This document shows positions 1-6,213 of a DNA stretch of 64,000 nucleotides, in pieces (the first letter of the stretch is position 1; the number at the start of each line of letters is the position of its first letter). The translations under genes were made by a program, and so were the position numbers. The notes below the pieces were generated by a model. The model had not been told where the DNA came from. It ran no database searches and saw only the letters and a program-made list of their open reading frames with translations. Source of the stretch: Clostridia bacterium (GTDB lineage Bacteria; Bacillota; Clostridia; Oscillospirales; Acutalibacteraceae); the NCBI GenBank assembly GCA_017428525.1, contig JAFRQQ010000030.1, positions 1-64,000 on the forward strand, read 5' to 3'.

Positions 1-242
1 CTTTTCCGGCAACGTGCTTCGCTTTTTATGCTCTTATTGCAGACTGTTTGCGAGGGACGTTTCCGCGGCGCGGATTACTCCCCGCCGCCTGTCGTATTAG
101 TGAATATCTATCTGTTGGTCTTGATACAACGCATTGGATAGTGCAAACATTTCCATGATTTTTTTACCATCCGTCCCGCAGCGATTCTTTGCGTTTTTTT
201 ACTAGAAAACAAATCAAAACCGCCTTTATTTCTCAAAACCTA

Positions 243-271
243 TTGACATTAACGAACATTTGTTCTATAAT
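243..271 (+). promoter_or_regulatory. Sigma-A promoter with embedded LexA (SOS) box
   Basis: TTGACA at 243-248 and TATAAT at 266-271 are both perfect hexamers with a 17-base spacer. The spacer contains GAACATTTGTTC (254-265, preceded by C), a perfect match to the Gram-positive LexA operator core GAAC-N4-GTTC. The operator lies between the -35 and -10, so a bound repressor should block transcription of the downstream small frame and relaxase. SOS control of a mobile element is an inference from this arrangement. In the rest of 1-242 I see no convincing gene. Confidence 0.75.
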
Positions 272-295
272 AGAAAGTAGAGGGAGAAATAACAA

Positions 296-418
296 ATTGC
301 CCTTACGAACCGTATCTTGACAACCGAAAAGCACGGAAACAACGCTGCGTCGTGGGGAAAGATCGTTCGGATATTTGCCCCATCGCGCAGTGTTTTTCAA
401 TCTTTCAAGCGGAGGTGA
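296..418 (+). CDS. Possible 40-residue basic protein ahead of the relaxase
   Basis: An open frame runs from 293 to a TGA at 416-418 and would end in a basic tail (SRSVFQSFKRR). A Shine-Dalgarno-like GAGGGAG lies near 279-285, but the best-placed initiation codon would be ATT at 296; the next usable one is TTG at 317 with no good ribosome-binding site. The stop overlaps an ATG at 418 (TGATG) that itself follows GGAGG, a typical translational-coupling layout, which is the main reason to take the frame seriously. I do not recognise the product. It may be a non-coding leader instead. Confidence 0.25.
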   Translation: MALTNRILTTEKHGNNAASWGKIVRIFAPSRSVFQSFKRR

Positions 419-465
419 TGCGTATGACGTAGCAGGCTCGTTTTTCAAATCTCAAATCGAAAGGA

Positions 466-1404
466 GTGGTGGCAGCCAATTATGCGATCCTGCGCTTTCA
501 GAAACACAAGGGCGCCGCGGTCGGCGGCATGGAGGCGCACAACGAACGAACCAAAAACGAATACAAGAGCAACCCGGACATTGACAAGACCCGCAGCAGG
601 GAGAATTATCATCTTGTGCAGCCGCATTTGAAATATGCTGAGGCGATCCGTCGACAGATCGAAAAATACAACTGCCGGACCCGCAAGGACAGCGTGACGA
701 TGGTCGAGACCCTCGTGACCGCCAGCCCGGAATTCTTCAGGAAGAAAAGCAAAAAGGAAACACGGGCGTTTTTTGAAACAGCATTGGCGTTCTTCCGAAA
801 GAATCTGACGGACGGCACGATCATTTCCGCCGTCGTCCACATGGACGAAACGACCCCGCACATGCATTTGTGCTTTGTGCCGATCACCAAAGACGGGCGA
901 CTGAGCGCCAAGGAGATCGTCGGCAACAAACAGAAGCTGACGTTCTGGCAGGACGCCTTCCATTCGTGGATGGTGCGGCAATATCCCGATCTGGTACGCG
1001 GGGAGAGCAGTCAGATCACCGGCCGGACCTATGTGCCGCCGCAGCTGTTCAAATGCGCGAAAAGTCTCCACAAGCAGGAAAAGAAAATCATTGCCGCGAT
1101 TCAGGAGATCGGCGTTCTGAACGCGAAGCAAAGCAAAGCCGAGGCTGAAAAACTGATTGCGCGCTACATGACCGACCGCGCGGATCTGCTGACGAAGCTC
1201 GCCGTTTACGATGAAACAATGCGGCAGCAGCGGGAAGAGATCGCGCGGCTGGAAAAGGAACGCAGAATCAGCACAGCGGATCGGCTGGCGATGGCAAAGC
1301 AGCAGCAGGAATACGAAGCGCTGAAAGCAGCCGTCGCTGAGATTCCGCCGGACATTCTCACACGGTACTGGCAGGAAACGGCGAAAGCAGGACGTGTGAT
1401 ATAG
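466..1404 (+). CDS. mobV: MobV-family relaxase (plasmid mobilization / Pre protein)
   Basis: Relaxase that nicks an origin of transfer so that a mobilizable element can be moved by a co-resident conjugation system. The 312-residue product carries the MobV signatures: N-terminal YAILR...HNER (residues 6-28), NYHL (47-50), and the catalytic/metal motif HMDETTPHMH (125-134). The C-terminal third (about 170-290) is charged and helical, as in other MobV proteins but shorter than pMV158 MobM. The start is uncertain: GTG at 466 overlaps AAAGGAG, while an ATG at 418 with an ideal GGAGG is in the same frame but separated by a TAG at 430-432. The gene lies downstream of a LexA-box promoter and upstream of tRNA-Ala, consistent with an integrated mobilizable element. 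No integrase is visible in the window. Confidence 0.85.
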   Translation: MVAANYAILRFQKHKGAAVGGMEAHNERTKNEYKSNPDIDKTRSRENYHLVQPHLKYAEAIRRQIEKYNCRTRKDSVTMVETLVTASPEFFRKKSKKETRAFFETALAFFRKNLTDGTIISAVVHMDETTPHMHLCFVPITKDGRLSAKEIVGNKQKLTFWQDAFHSWMVRQYPDLVRGESSQITGRTYVPPQLFKCAKSLHKQEKKIIAAIQEIGVLNAKQSKAEAEKLIARYMTDRADLLTKLAVYDETMRQQREEIARLEKERRISTADRLAMAKQQQEYEALKAAVAEIPPDILTRYWQETAKAGRVI

Positions 1405-1528
1405 GCAATCACGATTGCCTTGAATGCAAGAGTGACAGGATGTGCAAAAACGATAACGCCGGAAAGGGGGAAGATACTCATAGTCACATCGGAAGCGGTT
1501 AAAATGAGGCATTCAGCAAAGAATCGAA

Positions 1529-1720
1529 TTGAATGCCCCGGAGTTTGTGCGTGAATACTATCCGAAGTATGCGCATTGTGAGAAGCATCCGCTGCCGCAC
1601 GTAAATTATAAGATCTTGTCTGTAAAGACGATCTCCGGAGCGCAGGATTACGCCGAAGAAGCGAAGCGAGCAGAGGAACGAAAACAAGCGCAAATCAATC
1701 ACACAACCACAAAAGAATAA
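1529..1720 (+). CDS. Small hypothetical protein of the mobilizable element
   Basis: A 63-residue frame starts at TTG and ends in a Lys/Glu/Gln-rich tail. The N-terminal half (PEFVREYYPKYAHCEKHPL) looks protein-like rather than random. No good ribosome-binding site precedes the TTG. An ATG at 1504 reads a different frame that soon stops, so the 5' end may be truncated or frameshifted. It lies 125 bases after the relaxase and just before a hairpin terminator, so it is probably the last gene of the mobile unit. Function unknown. Confidence 0.35.
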   Translation: MNAPEFVREYYPKYAHCEKHPLPHVNYKILSVKTISGAQDYAEEAKRAEERKQAQINHTTTKE

Positions 1721-1735
1721 AAACTGAATAGCAAA

Positions 1736-1781
1736 GCCGCAGACGGATGATTTTTGAGATCATCTGCCTGCGGCGAATTTT
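1736..1781 (+). terminator. Intrinsic terminator of the mob unit
   Basis: GCCGCAG (1736-1742) pairs with CTGCGGC (1768-1774), and inside it GATGAT pairs with ATCATC. The stem is followed by AATTTTGT. It ends the relaxase unit and is separate from the hairpin serving the tRNA on the other strand. Confidence 0.6.
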
Positions 1782-1820
1782 GTATGATAATTCCATTTGC
1801 AATATGGGATTCGCCCCGCA

Positions 1821-1855
1821 AAAAGAAAAAGCAGGCAGCTCGATGAACTGCCTGC
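1821..1855 (-). terminator. Terminator downstream of tRNA-Ala
   Basis: GCAGGCAG (1831-1838) and CTGCCTGC (1848-1855) form a perfect 8-bp stem. Read on the minus strand it is followed by a T-rich run complementary to 1821-1830. It lies about 85 bases beyond the tRNA 3' end and would stop tRNA transcription before the mobile element. Confidence 0.6.
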
Positions 1856-1940
1856 CTGCTGTCAAAATCGGACGATGAATATGTGGCAGAGGAACCATTG
1901 CCCTCCGCGTTTCTCCAAACGGTTCGAGATTGACTTGATT

Positions 1941-2016
1941 TGGTGGACCTGAAGGGATTCGAACCCACGACCTCTCGGATGCGAACCGAACGCTCTCCCA
2001 ACTGAGCTACAGGCCC
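1941..2016 (-). tRNA. tRNA-Ala (anticodon CGC)
   Basis: A 76-nt cloverleaf on the minus strand. The acceptor arm GGGCCTG pairs with CAGGTCC, the D-arm is GCTCAGTTGGGAGAGC, the anticodon loop TTCGCAT gives CGC (reads GCG), the T-arm contains GTTCGAATC, and CCA is encoded. Acceptor position 3 is G and position 70 is T, giving the G3:U70 wobble pair that is the identity determinant for alanyl-tRNA synthetase, so the anticodon and identity element agree. Its 3' end faces the mobilizable element, a common integration position. Confidence 0.95.
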
Positions 2017-2029
2017 TAATGCAAATAGC

Positions 2030-2058
2030 ATTATAGCCTGTTTTGTGCCGGTTGTCAA
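2030..2058 (-). promoter_or_regulatory. Promoter of tRNA-Ala
   Basis: On the minus strand TTGACA (complement of 2053-2058) and TATAAT (complement of 2030-2035) are separated by 17 bases and lie just upstream of the mature tRNA 5' end at 2016. Both hexamers match the consensus perfectly. Confidence 0.85.
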
Positions 2059-2230
2059 GATGCTTTTCGGATTTTTTTGCGGATTTTTCAAACCGGTTTT
2101 TCGCCGGCGCGCGCGGCTTTTCGGGGGCGTTTCGGCGGAAAAAACGCAAAGGCCGCGCCGTGGGGAAGAGCGCGGGGGAGGGCGCTGCGCCACAGGCCGA
2201 GGGACGTTGCCGGTGCGCGCCGCCGCCGGG

Positions 2231-2503
2231 CTAGAACCGCAGAATCAGCGTGAGAATCGTGCCGCAGATTGCCGCCCCGCAGAAAGCGGCCGCGCCGAGC
2301 CGCAGCGCCGTGCGCAGGCGGCTGCGCTTGAGCCGCGCGGCCGGCGGCAGGCCGACGCTTTGCGCGATCGCCGTGGCCCGCGCCCGCAGATCCCCTTCGC
2401 TGACCGCCGAAAACTCCGGCTTGATGAAAAACAGAACGCGCTCAAAATAATCGCAGCCGGTTTCCGTGACCTCCACAACCTGCCGGTTGACGCCTTTGAT
2501 CAA
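2231..2503 (-). CDS. Small membrane protein of unknown function
   Basis: A 90-residue product starting at TTG behind a strong AAAGGAG. Residues 1-35 form a soluble head containing TGCDYFERVLFFIKPEF; a basic stretch (about 57-67, RLKRSRLR) precedes one C-terminal membrane segment (about 68-88), so the head is probably cytoplasmic and tail-anchored. I do not recognise a named family. It has its own promoter and no operon partner; the next gene on the same strand is tRNA-Ala. Confidence 0.6.
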   Translation of the reverse strand: MIKGVNRQVVEVTETGCDYFERVLFFIKPEFSAVSEGDLRARATAIAQSVGLPPAARLKRSRLRTALRLGAAAFCGAAICGTILTLILRF

Positions 2504-2553
2504 TCCGATCTCTCCTTTCAGAACGCAGCTGCAGCCGCAGCAAAATCAAGGGA

Positions 2554-2583
2554 AGTATACCCCGCGCGGCGGCGATTATGCAA
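2554..2583 (-). promoter_or_regulatory. Promoter of the small membrane protein
   Basis: On the minus strand TTGCAT (complement of 2578-2583), an 18-base spacer and TATACT (complement of 2554-2559). It is placed about 50 bases upstream of the TTG start at 2503. Confidence 0.6.
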
Positions 2584-2668
2584 AAGCCTGCGCCTGTCCT
2601 GCGGCGGATTCGTCAAAAAGACGAAAGGATATTCTACGCTCAGTATAATCTGCTTTTCCGCGCGGTCG

Positions 2669-2743
2669 CGTGGAAAACTATGTGGAAAAGGTGGATAACT
2701 TCCTGCAAAACCGTTGAAATCGCGCCGATTCTCGCGTGGAAAA
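2669..2743. other. Cluster of DnaA-box-like words in a 485-bp gene-free stretch
   Basis: Four same-orientation words each differ from the DnaA box TGTGGATAA by one or two bases: CGTGGAAAA (2669-2677), TGTGGAAAA (2681-2689), GGTGGATAA (2690-2698) and CGTGGAAAA (2735-2743). The gene-free stretch runs from 2504 to 2988; to the right of the cluster it turns AT-rich (about 2820-2900) before the rubrerythrin promoter. The layout resembles an origin or DnaA-titration site, but no dnaA, dnaN or rpmH is nearby, so this is a suggestion only. Confidence 0.3.
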
Positions 2744-2931
2744 CTCGCGATTCCCAGATTGTGGGCTATACGTTCGGTTGTAAAATGTTGAAAAAACGGA
2801 GCCGGTTTTTCGGCTGTCAAGGGGGTTTTCAAAAAAATAATACAAATTGGATTATCGAATTCACCAAAAATTTTATGTTCATTTTTTGCGCGGATTTTCA
2901 CAAAAAAACCGGCGCAAACGGCGGAAACCGC

Positions 2932-2959
2932 TTGTAATCGAGAAAAAATATGGTATACT
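2932..2959 (+). promoter_or_regulatory. Promoter of the rubrerythrin gene
   Basis: TTGTAA (2932-2937), a 16-base spacer and TATACT (2954-2959), giving a start site about 25 bases before the ATG. No PerR-type palindrome was recognised by eye. Confidence 0.65.
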
Positions 2960-2988
2960 AAAGAAAAATGAAAAAGGAGTGCAGACGC

Positions 2989-3528
2989 ATGGCAAACAAA
3001 TACGCAGGAACGCAGACCGAGAAAAACCTGATGGCGGCATTCGCAGGCGAATCCCAGGCGCGCAACAAATACACCTATTTTGCATCCAAGGCAAAAAAAG
3101 ACGGCTTTGAGCAGATCGCGGCGCTGTTTCTGAAAACGGCGGACAACGAGAAAGAGCACGCGAAGCTCTGGTTCAAGGAGCTCGAGGGCATCGGCTCCAC
3201 GGCGGAGAATCTCGGCGCTGCGGCGGACGGCGAAAACTACGAATGGACCGACATGTACGAGGGCTTTGCCAGGACGGCAGAAGCCGAGGGGTTCCCGGAG
3301 CTGGCGGCGAAGTTCCGCGGCGTCGCGGCGATCGAAAAGCACCATGAGGAGCGCTACCGCGCGCTGCTGAAGAATGTGGAAACGCAGCAGGTGTTCGCAA
3401 AGAGCGAGGTCAAGATCTGGGAGTGCCGCAACTGCGGCCACATCGTCATCGGCACGCAGGCGCCGGAGATCTGCCCCGTCTGCGCGCATCCGCAGGCCTA
3501 TTTCGAGGTCAACGCGGAGAACTATTAA
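2989..3528 (+). CDS. rbr: Rubrerythrin
   Basis: Non-haem di-iron peroxidase that reduces hydrogen peroxide in the cytoplasm of anaerobes, taking electrons from rubredoxin or an NAD(P)H reductase. The 179-residue product has an N-terminal ferritin-like four-helix domain (about 1-140, with the metal-ligand pattern [11 protein letters not shown] and EKEHAK) and a C-terminal rubredoxin domain with CRNCGH and CPVCAHP knuckles (about 146-175). ATG at 2989 is chosen because AAGGAG lies 9 bases upstream; an in-frame ATG at 2968 would add seven residues but has no ribosome-binding site. Monocistronic, with its own promoter and a terminator shared with the convergent gene. Confidence 0.95.
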   Translation: MANKYAGTQTEKNLMAAFAGESQARNKYTYFASKAKKDGFEQIAALFLKTADNEKEHAKLWFKELEGIGSTAENLGAAADGENYEWTDMYEGFARTAEAEGFPELAAKFRGVAAIEKHHEERYRALLKNVETQQVFAKSEVKIWECRNCGHIVIGTQAPEICPVCAHPQAYFEVNAENY

Positions 3529-3539
3529 AACCGAAGAAG

Positions 3540-3583
3540 AAAAGGGGCGCGCCGCAGACGATCAGCTGCAGCGCGTCCCTTTT
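3540..3583. terminator. Bidirectional terminator between rubrerythrin and the anti-sigma gene
   Basis: AAAAGGGGCGCGCCGCAG (3540-3557) pairs, with two mismatches, with CTGCAGCGCGTCCCTTTT (3566-3583). It supplies a T-run in either direction and overlaps the stop codon of the convergent anti-sigma gene. Confidence 0.75.
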
Positions 3584-4130
3584 ACTGTGCGCTGACGATG
3601 TATTGCCCGAGGATCGTCATTCCGTCTTCGGCATAAACATTGATTTTGTGTTTGTTTCGCATTCGTCGCTGCCAGCCGGCATCTTCCGGAGAGGACGGAG
3701 AGAATGCCGCCAGCTCTGCTTCCCGCACATACCCACAGGCTCCGTTTGTAGCTCGTGCTTTTGTCCATGATGATGACAGATCGGAGGGCGAAATCCCGAT
3801 GATTTCGTTTGTCGCCGGCATTGAAAAATCACAAGGGGCAACCGTTGGCGCCGCTTCGGAAGCGGAAACAGCACAGGCAAACAAAGCGAGAAGCGCAACG
3901 ATCAACATGGCTTTCAACATTTTCCCCGGATGGCAAGTTTTCAACTCCGTTGTTTCTGCATTGGTGCAGCCATTTCCCGAATATAAAAACCCGCACGCAG
4001 TCAATAGTCGCGTTTCCGTTTTTTTTGGCAGCGTCGTTTCCGGTTCAGCGTCAATTCCGGCAAAGTAGACCTGCCAGTACTCCTCCTCTGCCGTTCTGCA
4101 CGCGGCACGCAGAATACCTTCTTCTCTCAT
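3582..4130 (-). CDS. Membrane-anchored anti-sigma-type protein with GYVRE-type ectodomain
   Basis: Probable regulator of the adjacent ECF sigma factor. The 182-residue protein has a soluble N-terminus (about 1-70), one membrane helix (about 71-90, LKAMLIVALLALFACAVSA) and an extracytoplasmic domain ending in GACGYVREAELAAF...INVYAEDGMTILGQYIV. This C-terminal pattern resembles a small domain frequent at the ends of clostridial M56/BlaR1-like membrane proteins (recalled from family knowledge). Its ATG overlaps the sigma gene stop (ATGA), the classic coupling of sigma and anti-sigma. The ectodomain is clearly related to the secreted product encoded divergently at 4815-5189, sharing WTKA-ATNG-GYVRE and VY-EDG/ED-T-IG-Y. 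I infer that it senses an envelope signal and holds the sigma factor at the membrane. Confidence 0.6.
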   Translation of the reverse strand: MREEGILRAACRTAEEEYWQVYFAGIDAEPETTLPKKTETRLLTACGFLYSGNGCTNAETTELKTCHPGKMLKAMLIVALLALFACAVSASEAAPTVAPCDFSMPATNEIIGISPSDLSSSWTKARATNGACGYVREAELAAFSPSSPEDAGWQRRMRNKHKINVYAEDGMTILGQYIVSAQ

Positions 4131-4660
4131 TCTGTCTCCTCCGTCAACATTGTGTGAAGCTGCTTTCTTCCTCTGAAAAGTCTTTGTAATACAAGATTCT
4201 GCGAAATCCCCATTATTTCAGCAATTTCCGCAACTGAAAAGCCATCCGCGTATTTCATAATCAACGGTTCTCTATATTTATCATCCAACTTGTTAATGGC
4301 TTCCGCCAGCTCCAGTTGATCGTATACGGACAGGTCGGAATCGTCACACAGCAGCCGCTCTTTTTCGGTCAGATCCTCAACAAAAACTGTATTTGAATGC
4401 CGTTGATTGAGGCGATAGGCGACGCGCTTGCAGGTTTTTGCGATATAGGCGCGCTGCTTTTCTTTCGGAACCGCTCGAAAACGCTCCGCATATCGAATCA
4501 AGTCTAAAAATGTGCCTTGCACACAATCCTCAAGATCGGAAGGATAAAAAAGATGATCTCGCGCGACCTTGATGACCGTTTGGAGATATTCATAATACAG
4601 CGCTTTGAAATATGTACGGTCTTCTTCTGTTTGGAGCGTCAGCAGTAAAGCATCCAGCAA
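4127..4660 (-). CDS. ECF-type RNA polymerase sigma factor
   Basis: Sigma-70 family, group IV. The 177-residue product has a sigma region 2 (about 20-85, including DLEDCVQGTFLDLIRYAERF and an RAYIAKTCKRVAYRLNQR segment) and a region 4 helix-turn-helix (about 125-170: LDDKYREPLIMKYADGFSVA followed by EIAEIMGISQNLVLQRLFRG). The start is TTG at 4660, preceded by GGGGGTG; no better ATG exists. It is co-transcribed with, and overlaps, the anti-sigma-type gene. The upstream intergenic region carries an inverted repeat that could be the site of autoregulation. Confidence 0.85.
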   Translation of the reverse strand: MLDALLLTLQTEEDRTYFKALYYEYLQTVIKVARDHLFYPSDLEDCVQGTFLDLIRYAERFRAVPKEKQRAYIAKTCKRVAYRLNQRHSNTVFVEDLTEKERLLCDDSDLSVYDQLELAEAINKLDDKYREPLIMKYADGFSVAEIAEIMGISQNLVLQRLFRGRKQLHTMLTEETE

Positions 4661-4727
4661 AAAATCACCCCCGCTGTTTTCATTGTAGCATAAGCCGACA
4701 CAATAGAAAAGAGCTCAAATCGCTTGA

Positions 4728-4762
4728 AAATATTACAGCTGAAATCGCTTTTTGTAATATTT
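4728..4762. promoter_or_regulatory. Inverted-repeat operator between divergent sigma and secreted-protein genes
   Basis: AAATATTACA (4728-4737) and TGTAATATTT (4753-4762) are perfect 10-bp inverted arms around a 15-base centre. AAATCGCTT also occurs twice as a direct repeat (4717-4725 and 4742-4750), so each half has the same composition. The 154-bp region serves two divergent genes, which suits a shared regulator site. Confidence 0.5.
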
Positions 4763-4814
4763 CTGCCGAAAGGCCGCTCTATCTTTATGAGCGATTAAAA
4801 AAGGAGGTTTCAAA

Positions 4815-5189
4815 ATGAAGCAAAGAATGATCGCTTTGATCGGGGGAATCCTTTTAATGACAAGCGGCTTGTCAGCAGCGGCATTCGCAGAAAAGGCAGA
4901 GCAGGTGTCTGCGACACCGGCACCGGTTACGATGACACCGGGTATCACGCAAATGGACGAAATGCAGCTGGCGGCCGTTTGGACAAAAGCGCTGGCAACC
5001 AATGGAAAATACGGCTATGTCAGAGAGACAGATCTCATTGCCTGCGGCCCGACCTCGCCGGACGATACGGACTGGGAGCGCCGTGTGTATGGCAACGGCA
5101 GCACATATGTGATCCCCGTTTACGGTGAGGATCACGAAACTGAGATCGGTGAATATGTCATTCAAAAAGCCGGGCAGGTGAAATATTAA
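4815..5189 (+). CDS. Secreted paralogue of the anti-sigma ectodomain
   Basis: A 124-residue product with a signal peptide (about 1-26, likely cleavage after AFA) followed by a short linker and one domain (about 50-120: WTKALATNGKYGYVRETDL...YVIPVYGEDHETEIGEYVI). The domain matches the C-terminal ectodomain of the neighbouring anti-sigma-type protein across its length. Start ATG follows AAGGAGG. It is transcribed divergently from the sigma operon across a shared inverted repeat. I infer a role in the same circuit, either as a sigma target or as a soluble competitor for whatever the membrane protein binds. No enzymatic motif is visible. Confidence 0.65.
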   Translation: MKQRMIALIGGILLMTSGLSAAAFAEKAEQVSATPAPVTMTPGITQMDEMQLAAVWTKALATNGKYGYVRETDLIACGPTSPDDTDWERRVYGNGSTYVIPVYGEDHETEIGEYVIQKAGQVKY

Positions 5190-5202
5190 AGCGAAACAGG
5201 AA

Positions 5203-5233
5203 CCGGCCCTCTGCGCTGCTTGCAGAGGGCCGG
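5203..5233. terminator. Bidirectional terminator
   Basis: CCGGCCCTCTGC (5203-5214) and GCAGAGGGCCGG (5222-5233) form a perfect 12-bp stem between two convergent genes. Both flanks are moderately T-rich on their own strand. Confidence 0.8.
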
Positions 5234-5238
5234 TGGGA

Positions 5239-6081
5239 TTATTTGGTGCCGGGTGCGGAGGCGCTGCCTTCAAATTCCTTGTTCAGATCGTTCTTGCCGC
5301 GGTGGCGGTAGGGGAAGATCTTCAGGAAAATGAAGGAAATCACCGCGCCGACGGTGTTGAGCACCGTGTCGGCCATGGTATCCATCAGCGGCCAGCGCTC
5401 CGGGAAGCAGGGGTCAAAGAGCGTGAGCGCCTTGGGCGTGCCCTCCGCGAGCGCGAGGCACCAGTGCTGCGCGTCGCCGGATTTCATGATGTCGCCCGCC
5501 GCCGCCGCGGATTTGGTCGCGATCTGGTCGAAGGTGAATTCAAACAGCTCCCAGCCCGTGGAGGCAAGGAAGGAGAAGCCGACGGCCGCCATGAGCACCA
5601 TGGAGACCGGCGCCGTGACCCGGTCGCGCTTCTGGATCGCGCAGGCCAGCTCATAGCCGAAGAAGACGCAGGCGCCGCCGCCGATCAGGTGCAGCACAAC
5701 GTCCCACCAGCGGAAGCTGTAGTAGAGATTGAGGAATTTGCCGCCGAACGAGGCGCAGAAGATGCCGATGATCAGGAACGTCTGCACGACGGACGGCACA
5801 TGGCGCAGCATATTCTTTTTGGGGAAGAGCTGGAAGATCTCCCACACGAACATGCCGATCAGGTTCGCGCCGACCTGCAGCGGATCGGTGATATCATACT
5901 TGCGCATAAAAATCTGTTTGATCATGCCGGTGCCTTCGGGGATGGTGTCCGCGCCCGTGCCGCGGATCGCGCCGATCAGGCCGACGAAAAACGCGAAGAG
6001 CATCAGCGCGCGGAAGATCCACCAGATCACAAAGCGATAGGTGGGGCAGCCTTCCTTGAGACGGTTCCAATATGAACTCAT
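5239..6081 (-). CDS. Polytopic membrane protein, YjdF/DUF2238-like
   Basis: A 280-residue integral membrane protein with about seven hydrophobic segments. Conserved polar motifs inside or near the membrane are WWDVVLHLIGGG (about 125-136), GWELFEFTFD (about 176-185) and DTMADTVLNTVGA (about 236-248). This succession (D-x3-H-x-x-G, WE-x-x-E, DT-x-x-D) resembles the YjdF/DUF2238 family, whose function is unknown; I assign it by motif only. Start ATG follows GGAGGAATAAA. It has its own promoter with a consensus TTGACA. Confidence 0.5.
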   Translation of the reverse strand: MSSYWNRLKEGCPTYRFVIWWIFRALMLFAFFVGLIGAIRGTGADTIPEGTGMIKQIFMRKYDITDPLQVGANLIGMFVWEIFQLFPKKNMLRHVPSVVQTFLIIGIFCASFGGKFLNLYYSFRWWDVVLHLIGGGACVFFGYELACAIQKRDRVTAPVSMVLMAAVGFSFLASTGWELFEFTFDQIATKSAAAAGDIMKSGDAQHWCLALAEGTPKALTLFDPCFPERWPLMDTMADTVLNTVGAVISFIFLKIFPYRHRGKNDLNKEFEGSASAPGTK

Positions 6082-6140
6082 TTTATTCCTCCGGATTCTT
6101 TTTCTGGTTCTTTTTTATTCTGTGGTGCGAATGCGGTATC

Positions 6141-6169
6141 ACTATAGCAAACTTTTTGCGGCGTGTCAA
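6141..6169 (-). promoter_or_regulatory. Promoter of the YjdF-like gene
   Basis: On the minus strand TTGACA (complement of 6164-6169), a 17-base spacer and TATAGT (complement of 6141-6146), about 60 bases ahead of the ATG. Confidence 0.75.
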
Positions 6170-6213
6170 GGAAAATCGGATATTGTAGGAATTTTGTAAC
6201 CGATTTTGCGCGG

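Noticed and set aside
1..242. Partial gene at the left edge
   Set aside because: Two short open frames exist, but neither has recognisable protein features; left unannotated.
416..432. Reassignment of TAG to an amino acid
   Set aside because: TAG terminates ybaK and folP at the expected length in this window, so it is an ordinary stop codon.
1395..1503. Short Cys-containing frame after the relaxase (CLECKSDRMCKND region, ending TAA at about 1501-1503)
   Set aside because: Looks protein-like, but has no start with a ribosome-binding site; may be a broken 3' part of the mobile unit. Not enough to call a gene.
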